A stretch of DNA of 64,000 bases from Centroberyx gerrardi (lineage: Eukaryota; Chordata; Actinopteri; Beryciformes; Berycidae): NCBI RefSeq assembly GCF_048128805.1, contig NC_136003.1:24477840-24541839 (forward strand), in the 5' to 3' direction. Both the position numbers and the translations under genes were made by a program. Of the stretch, positions 38,651 through 51,200 are shown piece by piece. The notes under the pieces are model-generated. The model was not told where the DNA came from and searched no databases. It worked only from the letters and a program-made list of their open reading frames with translations. How positions within the stretch are numbered: position 1 is the stretch's first letter; each line of letters opens with the position of its first letter.

Positions 38651-39645
38651 GTATTGCACTTAAAGTATGATGAATAAATAACATGAGTGCAGTGTCTAAT
38701 TTCTGTATCTACTCCCTAAAAAGTAAAAGCGCTTCAAGGAACCTTGAGGGTTTTTTCAGATTGCAGCCTTTGGGGAAACCCAGAAGGTTCCTTGAAGAAC
38801 CGTTTCAACAAGGGTTCATGAACCCTGACGGTACTTCTGCAAACCTCTGGCGTGTGGGAGGCTCTTCAAGGAACCCATTCAGAATATGTTTTCTTGTAAG
38901 GAACCATAATTTGCTTATTGGCTCCCTTTTGGATGTTAGAAATCCCCCCCATGAACCCCGAGTGCTTCAGAGGGCAGCTCCAGTGATTACATCTGGCTAA
39001 CTCAGTAGGAACCTGATTGTTTGAGTGGCACATAAGTGCTCATTACCCCATTAGTGTGTGGGTCTTATAAACTGAGGCTAATCATGTTAGCTGTGGCTTT
39101 AATGACTCCACTGGCTGTTTCTTCTGCGACATGGAAACAAACTGGAAAGGTGACTGTGCAAAAAGACAGAAGCCTGAATCTGCAGTTTATGTATAATCAG
39201 ATTTTCTAGCCCTGTCTGTTAAATCTGTGCATTTATCCTGCATTAATACCACAGACAATTTTTTTTGTTTGATTTTATGCATAGTAGAACCAAATTGGTA
39301 TATTTTAATACAGAGCTTGAGAGTCTTTCAGCCACCTAATTACCAGACTATTCCTTGAAATTTCTGACAGCTGAAGAAAGAGCAGAGCTTCTTTTGTTTT
39401 GTTTTGTTTTGTTTTGCTCAACCAATTCGTCAAGAGGAACGGAGCACAAACGCAGCAGTAGTTCAGTGAGCAAGCAGTAAAACCTGGCTGCCCTTTAATC
39501 ACTTCCCCTTATTCCTTGTCTCTGTATCCATCATCTCTCTGTCTCTGTATTCATCCATCTCTCCTCTCATCTCTGTATCTGCCTCTCCATCTCTCTCCCT
39601 CCGTCCGTCTGTCCCTCCTCTCAGGCCAGTCTAGCCTAAGCAGTC

Positions 39646-40376
39646 ATGTCGGCCAAAGCCATCTCTGAGCAGACGGGGAAGGACTTCCTCTACAAGTACA
39701 TCTGCACGTCGGCCGCTGTCCAGAACCGGTTCCGCTACGCCAACGTGACCGCCGAGACCGACTTTGACCGCCTGGCACAGGAGCACCCATGGCTGCTCAC
39801 AGAGGTGAGGCGGAAGACATTACAGTTACTAGTTACTGAGGATAAGAACTGACTCGGTGTTCACGCTTATCGCTGCGATCCTTCACCAGCAAAGCAAAAG
39901 CACAGGATTCCCAGAACGGCTGTGATAAGAATGCATGTGGAAGAAGTCAGATTAACTTAAGCAGAGTGCACAGTTGGTGCGCTATATCATAAATTTATAG
40001 CCTTTAGCCGTCTAAAGCACTGTCTCCCTTAAGCCTGTGTAAAATGATCTTCAGTTTATGGGGACAATTACTTAGGCTGGCAGCAGAGTGCTCTCCTGGT
40101 GCTTGTTAGCAGACAGCAGAGCGATCCAGCTGCTCTTCTGGCTTCTTAGGGGAAATGAAGCAAAGTAAGTGTCGTGGAGAATTGGCAGCTACATGGGAAT
40201 GTGTTGCGGCTAAAAGGTGACGAGCGCAATAGGAAGAGACGGCCTCTTTAATAATAATAATAATAATAATAATAATGTGATGCTTATTGATCGCCGTAGG
40301 GAAATTCTCTTGCCTTCTCCACAGGGAGGTCAGGGTCAGCTTCAGTGCAGCCGCTCTTTAACTGGAGAACCCCCCC

Positions 40377-40411
<35 letters not shown>

Positions 40412-40527
40412 TGGGATCAACTCTTACCCCTCTTCATAGCGAGGGGAGTCGCAGACAGTGGGGCTGTAATAGGAGTTAATTGAATTAGACTGTGACTCAT
40501 CTTGCAGGGTAAAACGTCACTCTCCTG

Positions 40528-40569
<42 letters not shown>

Positions 40570-41715
40570 TGGCGGAAGGTTGTTTTTATCTGTAAGGTAT
40601 GAGGAGGGGTGGGGTGGGGGGGGGGGGGGGGGGCAGGAGGAGGAGGGCAGATAGAGGGAGATAGGTGCTGCGGTAGAATTGATTAGGAAATTGCATTAAC
40701 TTTCACCCTCGGCCCTCTCTTCCTTTGCTGGCTGGCAGGCGCCCAGATGCTAATGGCTCCGCTGTCATAAGTCGTTCTCCGTCTCCGACTTGCCAATGAG
40801 AGGGAGCGGGCTCGGTTGGCGGGGGGTTAGATTTAATTCTGTATTCACGTCATGCGGGAAAGATGGTTGATACACGCTCCCTACGTGAGAAAACCGTTCA
40901 CCTCAGCCTTCATGTGGTAAACATTACTTGGGAACCTGGCGTTTGCCGTTGGACCCCGATTTTTCCCACTTCCCCAGTTCGGACGTCACCAAACGAGGAA
41001 ATAGCTGCAGTCAAGTGTAGAAAATGATATTTGCATTTCAGGCAAAACAACAGAATGAACAACTTTCATAACCAGTTTTGTTTGTGATCCTAACTCTTCA
41101 AATGCTTTGACAGGACACAACTCCTCTCTGGATTTTTGCGTTTCTGATTTAACATTGCAGTGTTTGGTTTACTCTAAAACATTAACTCACTCATTGCATG
41201 TCTGTGTGGGGGGGAAACAATCATGCAGCACAAAAATAATAGGGTTCATCAGGCTGGTTTTTACTGCATCAATGCAAGTTTCTTTTTTTCCTTTCTAGTT
41301 ATTTGCTGTTCATGCACCTTCTGTTTAAGGACAAAGTTGTGACCGTTTTTTTCTCTTGAAGCATAAAAAGAATATCAATAGTTTTTGTTAACCCATCTTA
41401 AACTCCCCTGTCTTACCTATTCAAGTGAGATCAGGTGCATCCTATGTGGAGTTTAAGTGTGTTACTTTCTGCACTTTGACTCACTGTGTCAGTAATCCTC
41501 TCTGCTCCCCAAATAAAGTGAAAATATCAGACTTGTGTTTTGAAAATGACATCAGTTTTCCCTGTGCCGTCTCCCTCCTGCAGAGGCTGGTGGTGAAGCC
41601 GGACCAGCTGATCAAGAGGCGAGGGAAGCTGGGCCTGGTGGGCGTCAACCTGGACCTGAGCGGCGTCAGAGAGTGGCTGAAGACCCGCCTCATGAAAGAG
41701 ACGATGGTACGTCAT

Positions 41716-41781
<66 letters not shown>

Positions 41782-42234
41782 GTCTCTCAGACAATCGCAT
41801 CCACCCACCATGTCTGGCTATTCCTCCTTTTTAGAACACGCACTTTGCTGAACGCTCCTCTGATCAATATCAACCCAGCACTATATTCAGACACTCCTCC
41901 TCCCGCTGCCCTTTCCTTCACCCTTCTTCCTCTTTTTGGACTCATGCACTTTGTTAGTATATGTGTGTGTGTGCTGTGTATTTGCCTGATGTATGGTACG
42001 TTTGCCTAAACAGCTTCCCGGGTTGCTAATGAGCTCGCTGTCAGTCAACTGGTAGTAACTCAGTCCAGTCAGCTGAAGCAAATCCTGCTAGTGAATAAAC
42101 ATTCAGTTAATCAGTCCAGGCAGCGGAGCCACACTACAAAAAATTCATCACTTTGGCACTTAGGTGGCTCTTTGCCTCATAAACCAAGAACCTAGAGAGG
42201 GAGGGACCAGGACGGTTCATAAAGCATCGAATAG

Positions 42235-42276
<42 letters not shown>

Positions 42277-45200
42277 CAGACAGGCAGAGCAGCAGTGAGA
42301 TTGCTTGGATGTATCACTCGCCAGACAGTAGGGATGAAACTGTCAGCGGCTGTAAATAACAATAAATGAAGCCGCAGCTGTATTGTGGCCGTCAGAGTAG
42401 TGTTTCAACTTGTTTGACGTACGTTATAGAAAGAGACTATATTATCTCTTCTGGAGATTTTTTTTAATAAATTAAGCAGCCAGGTTAAATTTGTGAGAAC
42501 ACAATGAGAAAACTGCGGATGAAAAGTTCACATACAGGATTATTACTCTGGTGTTTGTGGGATGGATTAATTGGGGTTAATTCAATAATTTGGCTCGACC
42601 ATAGTTGGCCTTAATTAGACCAACCCACACAAATAAGACGTTAGTCTAGTGGGTACTCCGCCCACCCCCTCCCACCCCCCCCAACCACCACCACCACCAC
42701 CACCACCACCACCACCACCACCACCACTGCTATTTCTTTAGCAGTCTTTTAACTGTGTGAGTTGACTGGCGAATACCGCTAGCATAGCACTGCTTTTGTT
42801 TTAGAGCATTTTGTTTTTGTAGCAGCTAGTCTGAGAGTGTGTCGGAGAGACCAGTAGGAAGTCAGAGACCAGCGGGTGTGAATAATTCAGTGTGGCAGCG
42901 CTACTTCTACTTCTTCCTGTTAGCCACATTCTATCACCTGCTTTCACGCTTGTTTTATTCTCAAGTAATCCTTTGCTCACTGCTATTTTAAAGTAGCAGT
43001 TGTACAAATTACCCACCCCCTTTCGCAGTTTTGGGGTATAACCAGAGTATTTCAGGTGTCCGGTAATCATAGTAATTCTACTGGAATTAATTCAGTTATT
43101 TGCATACAGATTGTATTCACAACATGAATGTCTCTCTCTGCCCTCTTCTCTTTCTCCGGGAGACAGTTGTGGAAGTGTCAGCTCATTGATAGCTGAATTG
43201 GCCTGAGCCCCTTGTGGGTTTTCAATCAGATGGATGGGGGGGGGGCTTTTTTTTTCTTTTCCTCCCGTCATCAACCCTCTTTTATTTGTACTCCTCAAAA
43301 TGGCAACTCCCTCGCTCCATTTCTTTATTTTCTTCTCCTCTCCGCCTGGCCGCTCTGTCGGTCCCTGGTTACTTTGTGCCTGGTGGCCTTTAACGCAGGA
43401 ACGGTGACAGCCAGGCCAAATGAGCTGTCTGTGTTAGCGGGGCCTTGCCTGCAGCAATACATGGCAACCGTTTCTTTTTCCCTCTTCCCAGCCTTGTCTC
43501 CTATATTTGAAGACAATTCACTTGGGACTAGCTGAGCTCCTGTTTTCATTTGGTATTTCAAATTTAATTTTGTCATTTCACAACAAACCTCCTGAAACTT
43601 TCTCCACTAGATTCATTCTCCCACTTCTTTTCCCGTTTGTATTGTTTGTAGAGAATATTTTTCTGTTTGTATTGGGTTGACTGTGTTTTTCTGTACCTTT
43701 CCGTCTCTGTCCTCCACCGATGCTGAAGGTATGTCTGAAAACAAGTGCAGTGATGCATTAATATCGAAACCTCCTGAGAGAGAGATAGCGGAGTGTTTTT
43801 TTTTTGTTTTTTTTCTCTCATGGGAATTTATGCTAATATTTTGCTTTGCTCCTAACATCTTTTACTCGTTAAATATTTGATTTTCAGCTCCTTTTTGAAG
43901 AGAATTATTTTGTGTGTTCCTCAGGTGGGAAAAGCCAAAGGAATACTAAAGAACTTCCTCATCGAGCCGTTCGTGGCCCATAAGCAGGTAAACCGCTCAT
44001 TAGAGATGCTGTGTGAGGTCTAGCTCTCCCTTCACTCACTTTTATCTTGACGCATCATGTAGCTGCCAGATCTCTAGTAAGAAAACATTCATTAATTGAC
44101 ATTTTTTTTGCGGTTTGAATCCCCGTCCTCCAGGAGGAGGAGTTCTACGTGTGCGTCTACGCCACGCGGGAGGGGGACTACGTGCTGTTTCACCACGAGG
44201 GAGGCGTGGATGTCGGAGACGTGGACGCCAAGGCCAAGAAGCTGCTGGTCGGAGTAGATGAGAAGATCACCGAGGAGTCCGTCAAGAAGGGGCTCCTCAC
44301 CCACGTCCCCAACGACAAGAAGGCGTGAGTTGAATGGAAAAAGGGGATTGGAGGGGACATGCAGAACTCCACCTACCCGTCCGTGTAAAAATGTATAAAC
44401 AAACTATTAAATGGAGATTTTTTTTCACAGTGGATAGATAGACCTATATTTTATCTTTTAAAGGGCACTGGAGCTCCTTCAGGAATTGTTTGTATCTTAA
44501 AAACATGTCAGCATATCTTTTTTTTTTTATGATTTATTTATTTTTATTTTTTTCATGCAAACAAAATGATGACTACTGCAGACCGTACTCAGAGACCTAG
44601 AACACGAAATTAAAAATAGGGATTGGTTGAAACAGGTCATATGTGCATAACAAATTTATTTCAACTGACGGTCTTTATTTTACGTGGAAGAAGCCGCCCC
44701 CAAAACAAACTGAACAAAATCTTCAACTACTTCACAGCCTATGTACAATAGAGCCAAATACAATACAGGCCAATTATGGTTTGCATTCACCATCTGACTC
44801 TACTACAGTTTCTACTTCTGTCTGCCATTGGTTTGGATGGCTTTTTAGCAGCTAGTCTGTTATGATTTGTAGTATTGATTCATTAATTCAATTTATTGCC
44901 ATCAATAAATGGGGGTAGGTCATTTGGAAATCATGAATAAGAATGGAGGCATCAGTTGAATGAAAGAAGTATCGAGCATTAAGTCATAAACCAACCAATA
45001 GGCTTATTCATAACGTTCAATATTTTAAAAAGTCTAATTGATCTTGTGTGAGACATGCGTTTCTTATAAAAGCCAGCAAATAATGGACATTTTCCTTTAT
45101 ATTATTTGGCTTGTGGCCAGCGCTGGAAAACAAAAGCAGCACATAATTGAAGTAACGGAGCACTTTGAGATTGCAGTAAAGGTGGGGGAGGAGATGGAGG

Positions 45201-48200
45201 AGATGGGAGGAGGGGTTCCATTAGAGAAATGACAAACTCCCTCCTCTGCTTCGCTTTCCTTCGATCAGCCCCCCTCCCCCCGTCTCTTTCCACTACAGTC
45301 CCATTCAGAGCACGTCCATTTATTTTGATTGGTGTGATACAGTGACCCGCCCCGTCCCAACCCCTCCTATCCATCTTCCCAGCGGCGCTCTTTCGAAAGC
45401 GGTTCTCTGGCTGGACTCGCTGTCTTGGCTGACATTGAGGAAGATGCCCCAGCATACACTCTGCCAACCCTTACTCACCTCTTCACCCTGCTTCCTCCTC
45501 TCCCCTCCCCTCATCCTCTGGTTTGAAAACAGGAGTGGGACTCAACCACCCACCCCCCACCCCCTGCCCTCCCATCAGAACCAGACATGGGAAGCTGAGT
45601 CACTCTGGGTTTGGTCACGGTTTTCTCCCGTGGGGCAGCCGGAGTCCTGACGGCAGGCTGACATGGTTACAAAGGCTCTGAGCTGCTGCCTGCACAACTG
45701 ACAGGCAGGAGAGTAGAGGAGAGCAAAACAACCCCCCCCCCCCCCCCCCCCCCCCCCTCCCACAGCCCCCCCCCTCCTCCTCCTCCTCCCACAGCCCCCC
45801 TCCTCACTGCTCTGTTTTGACATGTGGAGGAGGAAGCAAATTAGATTTTTCCTTCTCTGTAGCAAGGCTCTGCAGCTAATTTACAGGTGCTGGTTAGTAG
45901 CTGCTGGATTGTTGCCCCCCCCTGCTCTTCCTCCACAATCCTTTAATAATATTGGATGCACCTCATTTTTTGTGTGTGTGTTAAAGAGTGTGACTCACTA
46001 GCATTATTTGGGCATTTTAATTGCTCTGCTGTCAAGTGGTGTATTTTCCGTTTGGTAACACTTTACAATAAGGGTACACTAAGTTAAGGGTTAGTTAATG
46101 CTTAATAAGCATTAACTAACTCTTAATTAACAGTTAACTAATGTGTAATTTACTAATGGTGTTCATGTTAACTAAGGTATTAATTTATACATTATTTAAT
46201 AGTTTATAAAGATGACTATTAAATAATGTATAAATTAATACCTTAGTTAACATGAACACCATTAGTAAATGATTACCAGACACATTAGTTAACTGTTAAT
46301 TAAGCGTTAGTTAATGCTTATTAAGCATTAACTAACCCTTAATTATTGTACCCTTATTGTAAATTGTTACCTTCCGTTTTTATCACCTGGCATAAGTTGT
46401 ACAGGGGATCTTGTTAATCTTGTGATTTAAGACTGAACGTGCCCTGAAATTTAAAAAAATTTAAATGCATCCTCAATATGGAAAGTTGCATAATGGAGCA
46501 TGTTCTGTCATGTCCTTTGATGGATGTCTAACTGCACTTAAGAAGAATTCAACACCAGTTTCCATAAAGAATAACACATGCAGTTAAAACAGTTTAAGTT
46601 AAAAGATAATGGACCAGGTATTTGTGTAGTCACTATACAAATGATTTTTCAACAACAGTCAAAGCAAATCATACGTCAAATCCAGTGACACTATAGTGAG
46701 GCGTTTGCACGGGATTGGGATTATCAGAGGGCCGTTGTTTTTGTCAATTGCAGTGGAATTGTCCCTTTACGAATTACGTTTTTTATGGATATCATTCACA
46801 TGTGATTAAAATTGCTGATGATCTCAGCGCATAATTTAAAAATTGCTGCACCAATAGGGCTTTGGAGTAGAGTTTGATGTGTTGAATGTCCTCTTCCTGC
46901 AGGGTCCTGGCCAGCTTCATTGTGGGACTCTTCAACCTGTATGAAGACCTGTTCTTCACGTACTTGGAGATAAACCCACTGGGTAGGTTTTTGCCTCAAA
47001 CCCCTTATTACATGATTTTCTATGTCTGAGCAAGTCACCATGATGCCATGTGCGCTCAGTTGCAACACAGACCCATAAATATGTCATAAGATGATGAAAT
47101 TGGAAAGGGAACATCAAAAGGAAATTATAGGGGCAAAAAAAAAATCAATCTATTATAAAACATCATCTTGTTATGAAACCGAGAGGCAGAAGTTGATTCC
47201 GACACATTTTAACACCGAGGGAGGAGAAGATTCAATAATTCATGCACTTGCTGTTTGATGATGGCACTGTGTGTGTGTTTATAATGGAGTAATTGGGCAC
47301 CAGTATATGCCCAGTGGCAGCTGTTCCTGTGGAGGTGGCTGGTGCTGCTGAGACCGGCTCTCCCTGCTTTGATGTCCCACCACCTCCTCACAGTATCCCC
47401 AAGCCTTCCACCTCCTGCAGGGAGAGCAGGAAGGTGCTGGCATCACCTGTGGGTGGGCATGGTCCTCTCTCATTTTCCCCTGCTCTATTTAAAGCTCAGA
47501 CCCCACTCCGCCACTACTAGAAATATATTTATACCAAGTGAAAATCAGTAGGTGTGTGTGTGTCTTCACCAGCCTGTTCGACCCTTGTTGTGGGTCCTCA
47601 GCCTAAATACTCTTGCTCTGTCTCTTCTTTTTCTCTTTCTCTCTTCCTTTCCCTTCCCCTCAGTGGTCACAAAAGATGGCGTGTATGTGCTCGACATGGC
47701 GGCCAAGATCGATGCCACGGCCGACTACATCTGCAAGGCCAAGTGGGGAGATGTGGAGTTCCCTCCACCCTTCGGCAGGGAGGCCTATCCTGAGGTGAGG
47801 GGGGGGCTGAGGAATCGAGAGAGGAATCGGGGTCACATTTCAGTCCGTCAGCATCCAGTAGCTGCTGCTGTTCCTCAGTGAGAAGCGTGCTCACTGGAGC
47901 GCTCGAGTAGGATGTACAAATAACAGATTGACTAATCTTAGAGATAACTTTGGAGTCTTTCTTATCTTTTCAAATTAGATTGTTACACAGTAAATGTGCA
48001 GTAGCTTCAGGAAAATAAACAAGTGTCATAGTCCAGCTGTAAATTTGTCAGTTGATAAGATGCGTACCTCCAGGGCCCACTGTAAATAAACTAATTTGGA
48101 TTTTATGATGTATGATGATTCATTCTGCTGTAGCGGTAAATGCAAAGTGGGTAAATTATGACCTACTGTCATAGGGTACAGTTGGCGATTATCATAACCA

Positions 48201-51200
48201 CCATTATAAACAAAAATCAGCTTTATTTTCAGAAAAGTATAAATTTATGGGGTTTTTTCCCCCCTCAAAAGACCTAAACTTGCATAATTTCCATGAGGCT
48301 GATGCTCCTTACTATGAGATATATACTGGGAATTTTATGTTATAAGGGTTTGTGTCAGACTAAAAAGATGCGTAAACTGAGTTTGGTGGGTATTATTCCT
48401 CTGATACTTCTGTCCCAGCTGCCCTTTGGAGCGCTAATGAGGAAGGGGAGTGTCCGCAGCACAGTTGTTAATCAGCCTGTATGAGTCATTGTGGAGAGAG
48501 AGATCCTCAACAGTAAAGGTCGTCCGGGCAGAGAGCCGTTCATAGAGACAGACAGGACCTCACATTTACCCTCATACACTACAGTGAGATGCTGTGTGAT
48601 TAGGAAGTGTCCTTTTCTAAAGCACACTGGTCTTGTGACGATACGTTAAGATATGGCGATCTGATTGTCTTTGTTTTTTTAGAAATTAGGCTTGTGTATA
48701 CAGCGTTTCTGCATACAGGAATATGTTTGTTTTTTTTGGCTGGTGCCGGTAGGAGCTCGTTTGAGACGGACTGTCTGTGTGCCAGACGGGCTCGTCTAAT
48801 TGGGCTGCTGTGAGTCTGGAGTGGAGATGAGGGACAGCGGGGGCCTTTGATTGGGTGTGTTTACGCTCGGTCCCCAGCTGTGGCCCTCGCTGTTACAAAC
48901 AAGCACTGAGGAGCATCAGATCCACTGGCAATCTTAACATTTCATCCAGTGTTAAAAACATGTACTTTCAAGGTGCCACCATGTGTTTAATTATCACACC
49001 TGTATTAGTAATAGCTGGCTCTTTAAAATCCATGCATGCTCTGTAGCAACAATAATGTAATAACTGCCAGATAATGTAATAACTTGTTAAAATGCAATAA
49101 AATGTCCCCTGTCCCCAAACGTAAGTAATAACGTATGTAATAAATTGCCGGATAGTGTAATAAAATGACCGACATTTGAATAACTTTAATATTGACTAAT
49201 GGCCCAATAACTGGACATTTTATTACATTTTGACATGTCATTACATTATCTGTCAGTTATTACATTATTGGTTGCTATATGCTCAAATAATGAAGTGCCC
49301 CCCCCCCCCCTAAACCCTAACCCTCTTGACTGACCCTGACTCTCCCTCGGCTTTTCCAGGAAGCCTACATTGCGGACCTGGATGCCAAGAGCGGCGCTAG
49401 CCTCAAGCTGACCTTGCTCAACCCCCGGGGCAGGATCTGGACCATGGTGGCAGGAGGAGGCGCATCTGTGGTGTACAGGTAACCAGTCACAACCCCAGAA
49501 CTGGACTAAACTAGATAAACAAAGCCTGAATGAATAGGAGATACAAAAGTCCCTATATCTACAATAATCCACTTAGGTGATTCTTCTGGCTCCTTAAATT
49601 GTCCCTTGGCTTTATCCTCATTATAATGACTACAGTATACATAATTGGGTTTGGCATTAGGAAAGTATGCCAGTGATGCAGCAGTGAGATTGATGGTGCA
49701 GCAGCCCAGCTCAGTCTCTGCCTGTTCAGCTGCGAGCTAAATTAGATTCTCTGACGGTGCCGTTTTAGTGGGAGTCTGGAGGAATGAGCAGCGTCTCCCT
49801 CACTGCACCGTCTGTCAGGGGCGAAAAGCGTGAATTCAAAACACACCAGCCATAACTAATTATTCCCTGTGTGCACTGTTAAAGTGTTCTGTTTATTTAC
49901 ATTGCATTATTAACTCAAAACTGAGGGAAAGAGTGCATTTAGTGTTACAGTGCGATGTGAAGCGTAGTGCTCAAATGCCTGATTATCTCACGCTTCTTAA
50001 AATTATGTTGACTGTTAGAACTGCAGCACTGGACTGAAGTAAACCTACCTAATGCTGTTATAGGAGATCAGCTGTTACTATTGTTTCTTCCTCTGTGTGG
50101 GTGACCAATAAAAACCTCTCCTAGTGACACAATCTGTGACCTGGGCGGGGTCGACGAGCTGGCCAACTACGGGGAATATTCAGGAGCGCCGAGCGAACAG
50201 CAGACCTATGACTACGCCAAGACCATCCTGTCTCTGATGACCCGAGAGAAGCACCCTGATGGTAGGAAATATGGCGTTGGCTAAACTGACTTTGACTGGG
50301 TGCACTCAAAAGTATTGCATTTTTTTTACATATATATAAAAAAAACACATTTTGCTTTGCAGGAAAGGTTTTGATCATCGGAGGAAGCATTGCAAACTTC
50401 ACAAATGTTGCAGCTACATTTAAGGTAGATGGAGATCAAATGTTTCTTGTTTGCAAAGTAGTATCAACATCCCATTGTGGGCCAGTTATTCAATGAGTCT
50501 TTTCTCTTTGCTAGGGGATTGTTAGAGCTATCAGAGACTACCAGGGGCCTCTAAAAGAGCATGAGGTCACCATTTTTGTCCGCCGTGGAGGCCCCAACTA
50601 CCAGGAGGGGCTCAGGGTGATGGGAGAAGTGGGTATGTACTTCCTCTATACAATTTCTCCTCTGTACAATTTTTCAACTATGCAATTTTATTTTTTTTTA
50701 TCTCATGTTTTTGCCCAAAGGTGTGCATTTTAACAAAACAAAAAAAATACATAAAAATCGATACTTATAATCTCACTTGAGTGTATCGAATATTTTTCTT
50801 ATGTAAACTTGTGCTCATTTTCATGCACCACACTAAATCTGGGTCTGGGTGCTCTCCTCAGGCAAGACCACCGGCATCCCCATCCATGTCTTTGGCACAG
50901 AAACCCACATGACTGCCATCGTCGGCATGGCGCTGGGCCACCGACCGATCCCCAACCAGCCCCCTGTTGCTGCCCACACTGCCAACTTCCTCCTCAACTC
51001 CAGCGGCAGCACATCGGTATGACACACGCTGGCTCCGTGGAGACAAACGAGCCGTCGTCATGTCGTGTCCGCTTACTGCGCAGTGAACTGACATCGGAAA
51101 GTCCGCCGGTTGTGTAGTCTAGCGGCAGAGGGAACAGAAGACCTACGTGCCACCGCTTCGGTTTCGGTCATTACTGTCTTGGGAACCGGGCCATGTAGTG

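Larger units (their letters stand above)
36131..39624 (+). other. ACLY: ACLY intron 1 (inferred)
   Basis: No coding exon is seen. It contains a 73-bp perfect (CT)n tract starting 40 bases past the donor (36171-36243), a (GT)n tract (36609-36659), a LINE-tail-like fragment (about 38424-38650) and a possible degraded repeat built from AAGGTTC/GAACC words (about 38725-38915). Confidence 0.5.

Noticed and set aside
44190-44372. Antisense frames over ACLY exons
   Set aside because: They overlap conserved ACLY codons on the opposite strand and contain no domain.
49299-49326. CCCTAAACCCTAACCC telomere-like text
   Set aside because: There are only two to three units after a C-run, too few to call an interstitial telomeric array.
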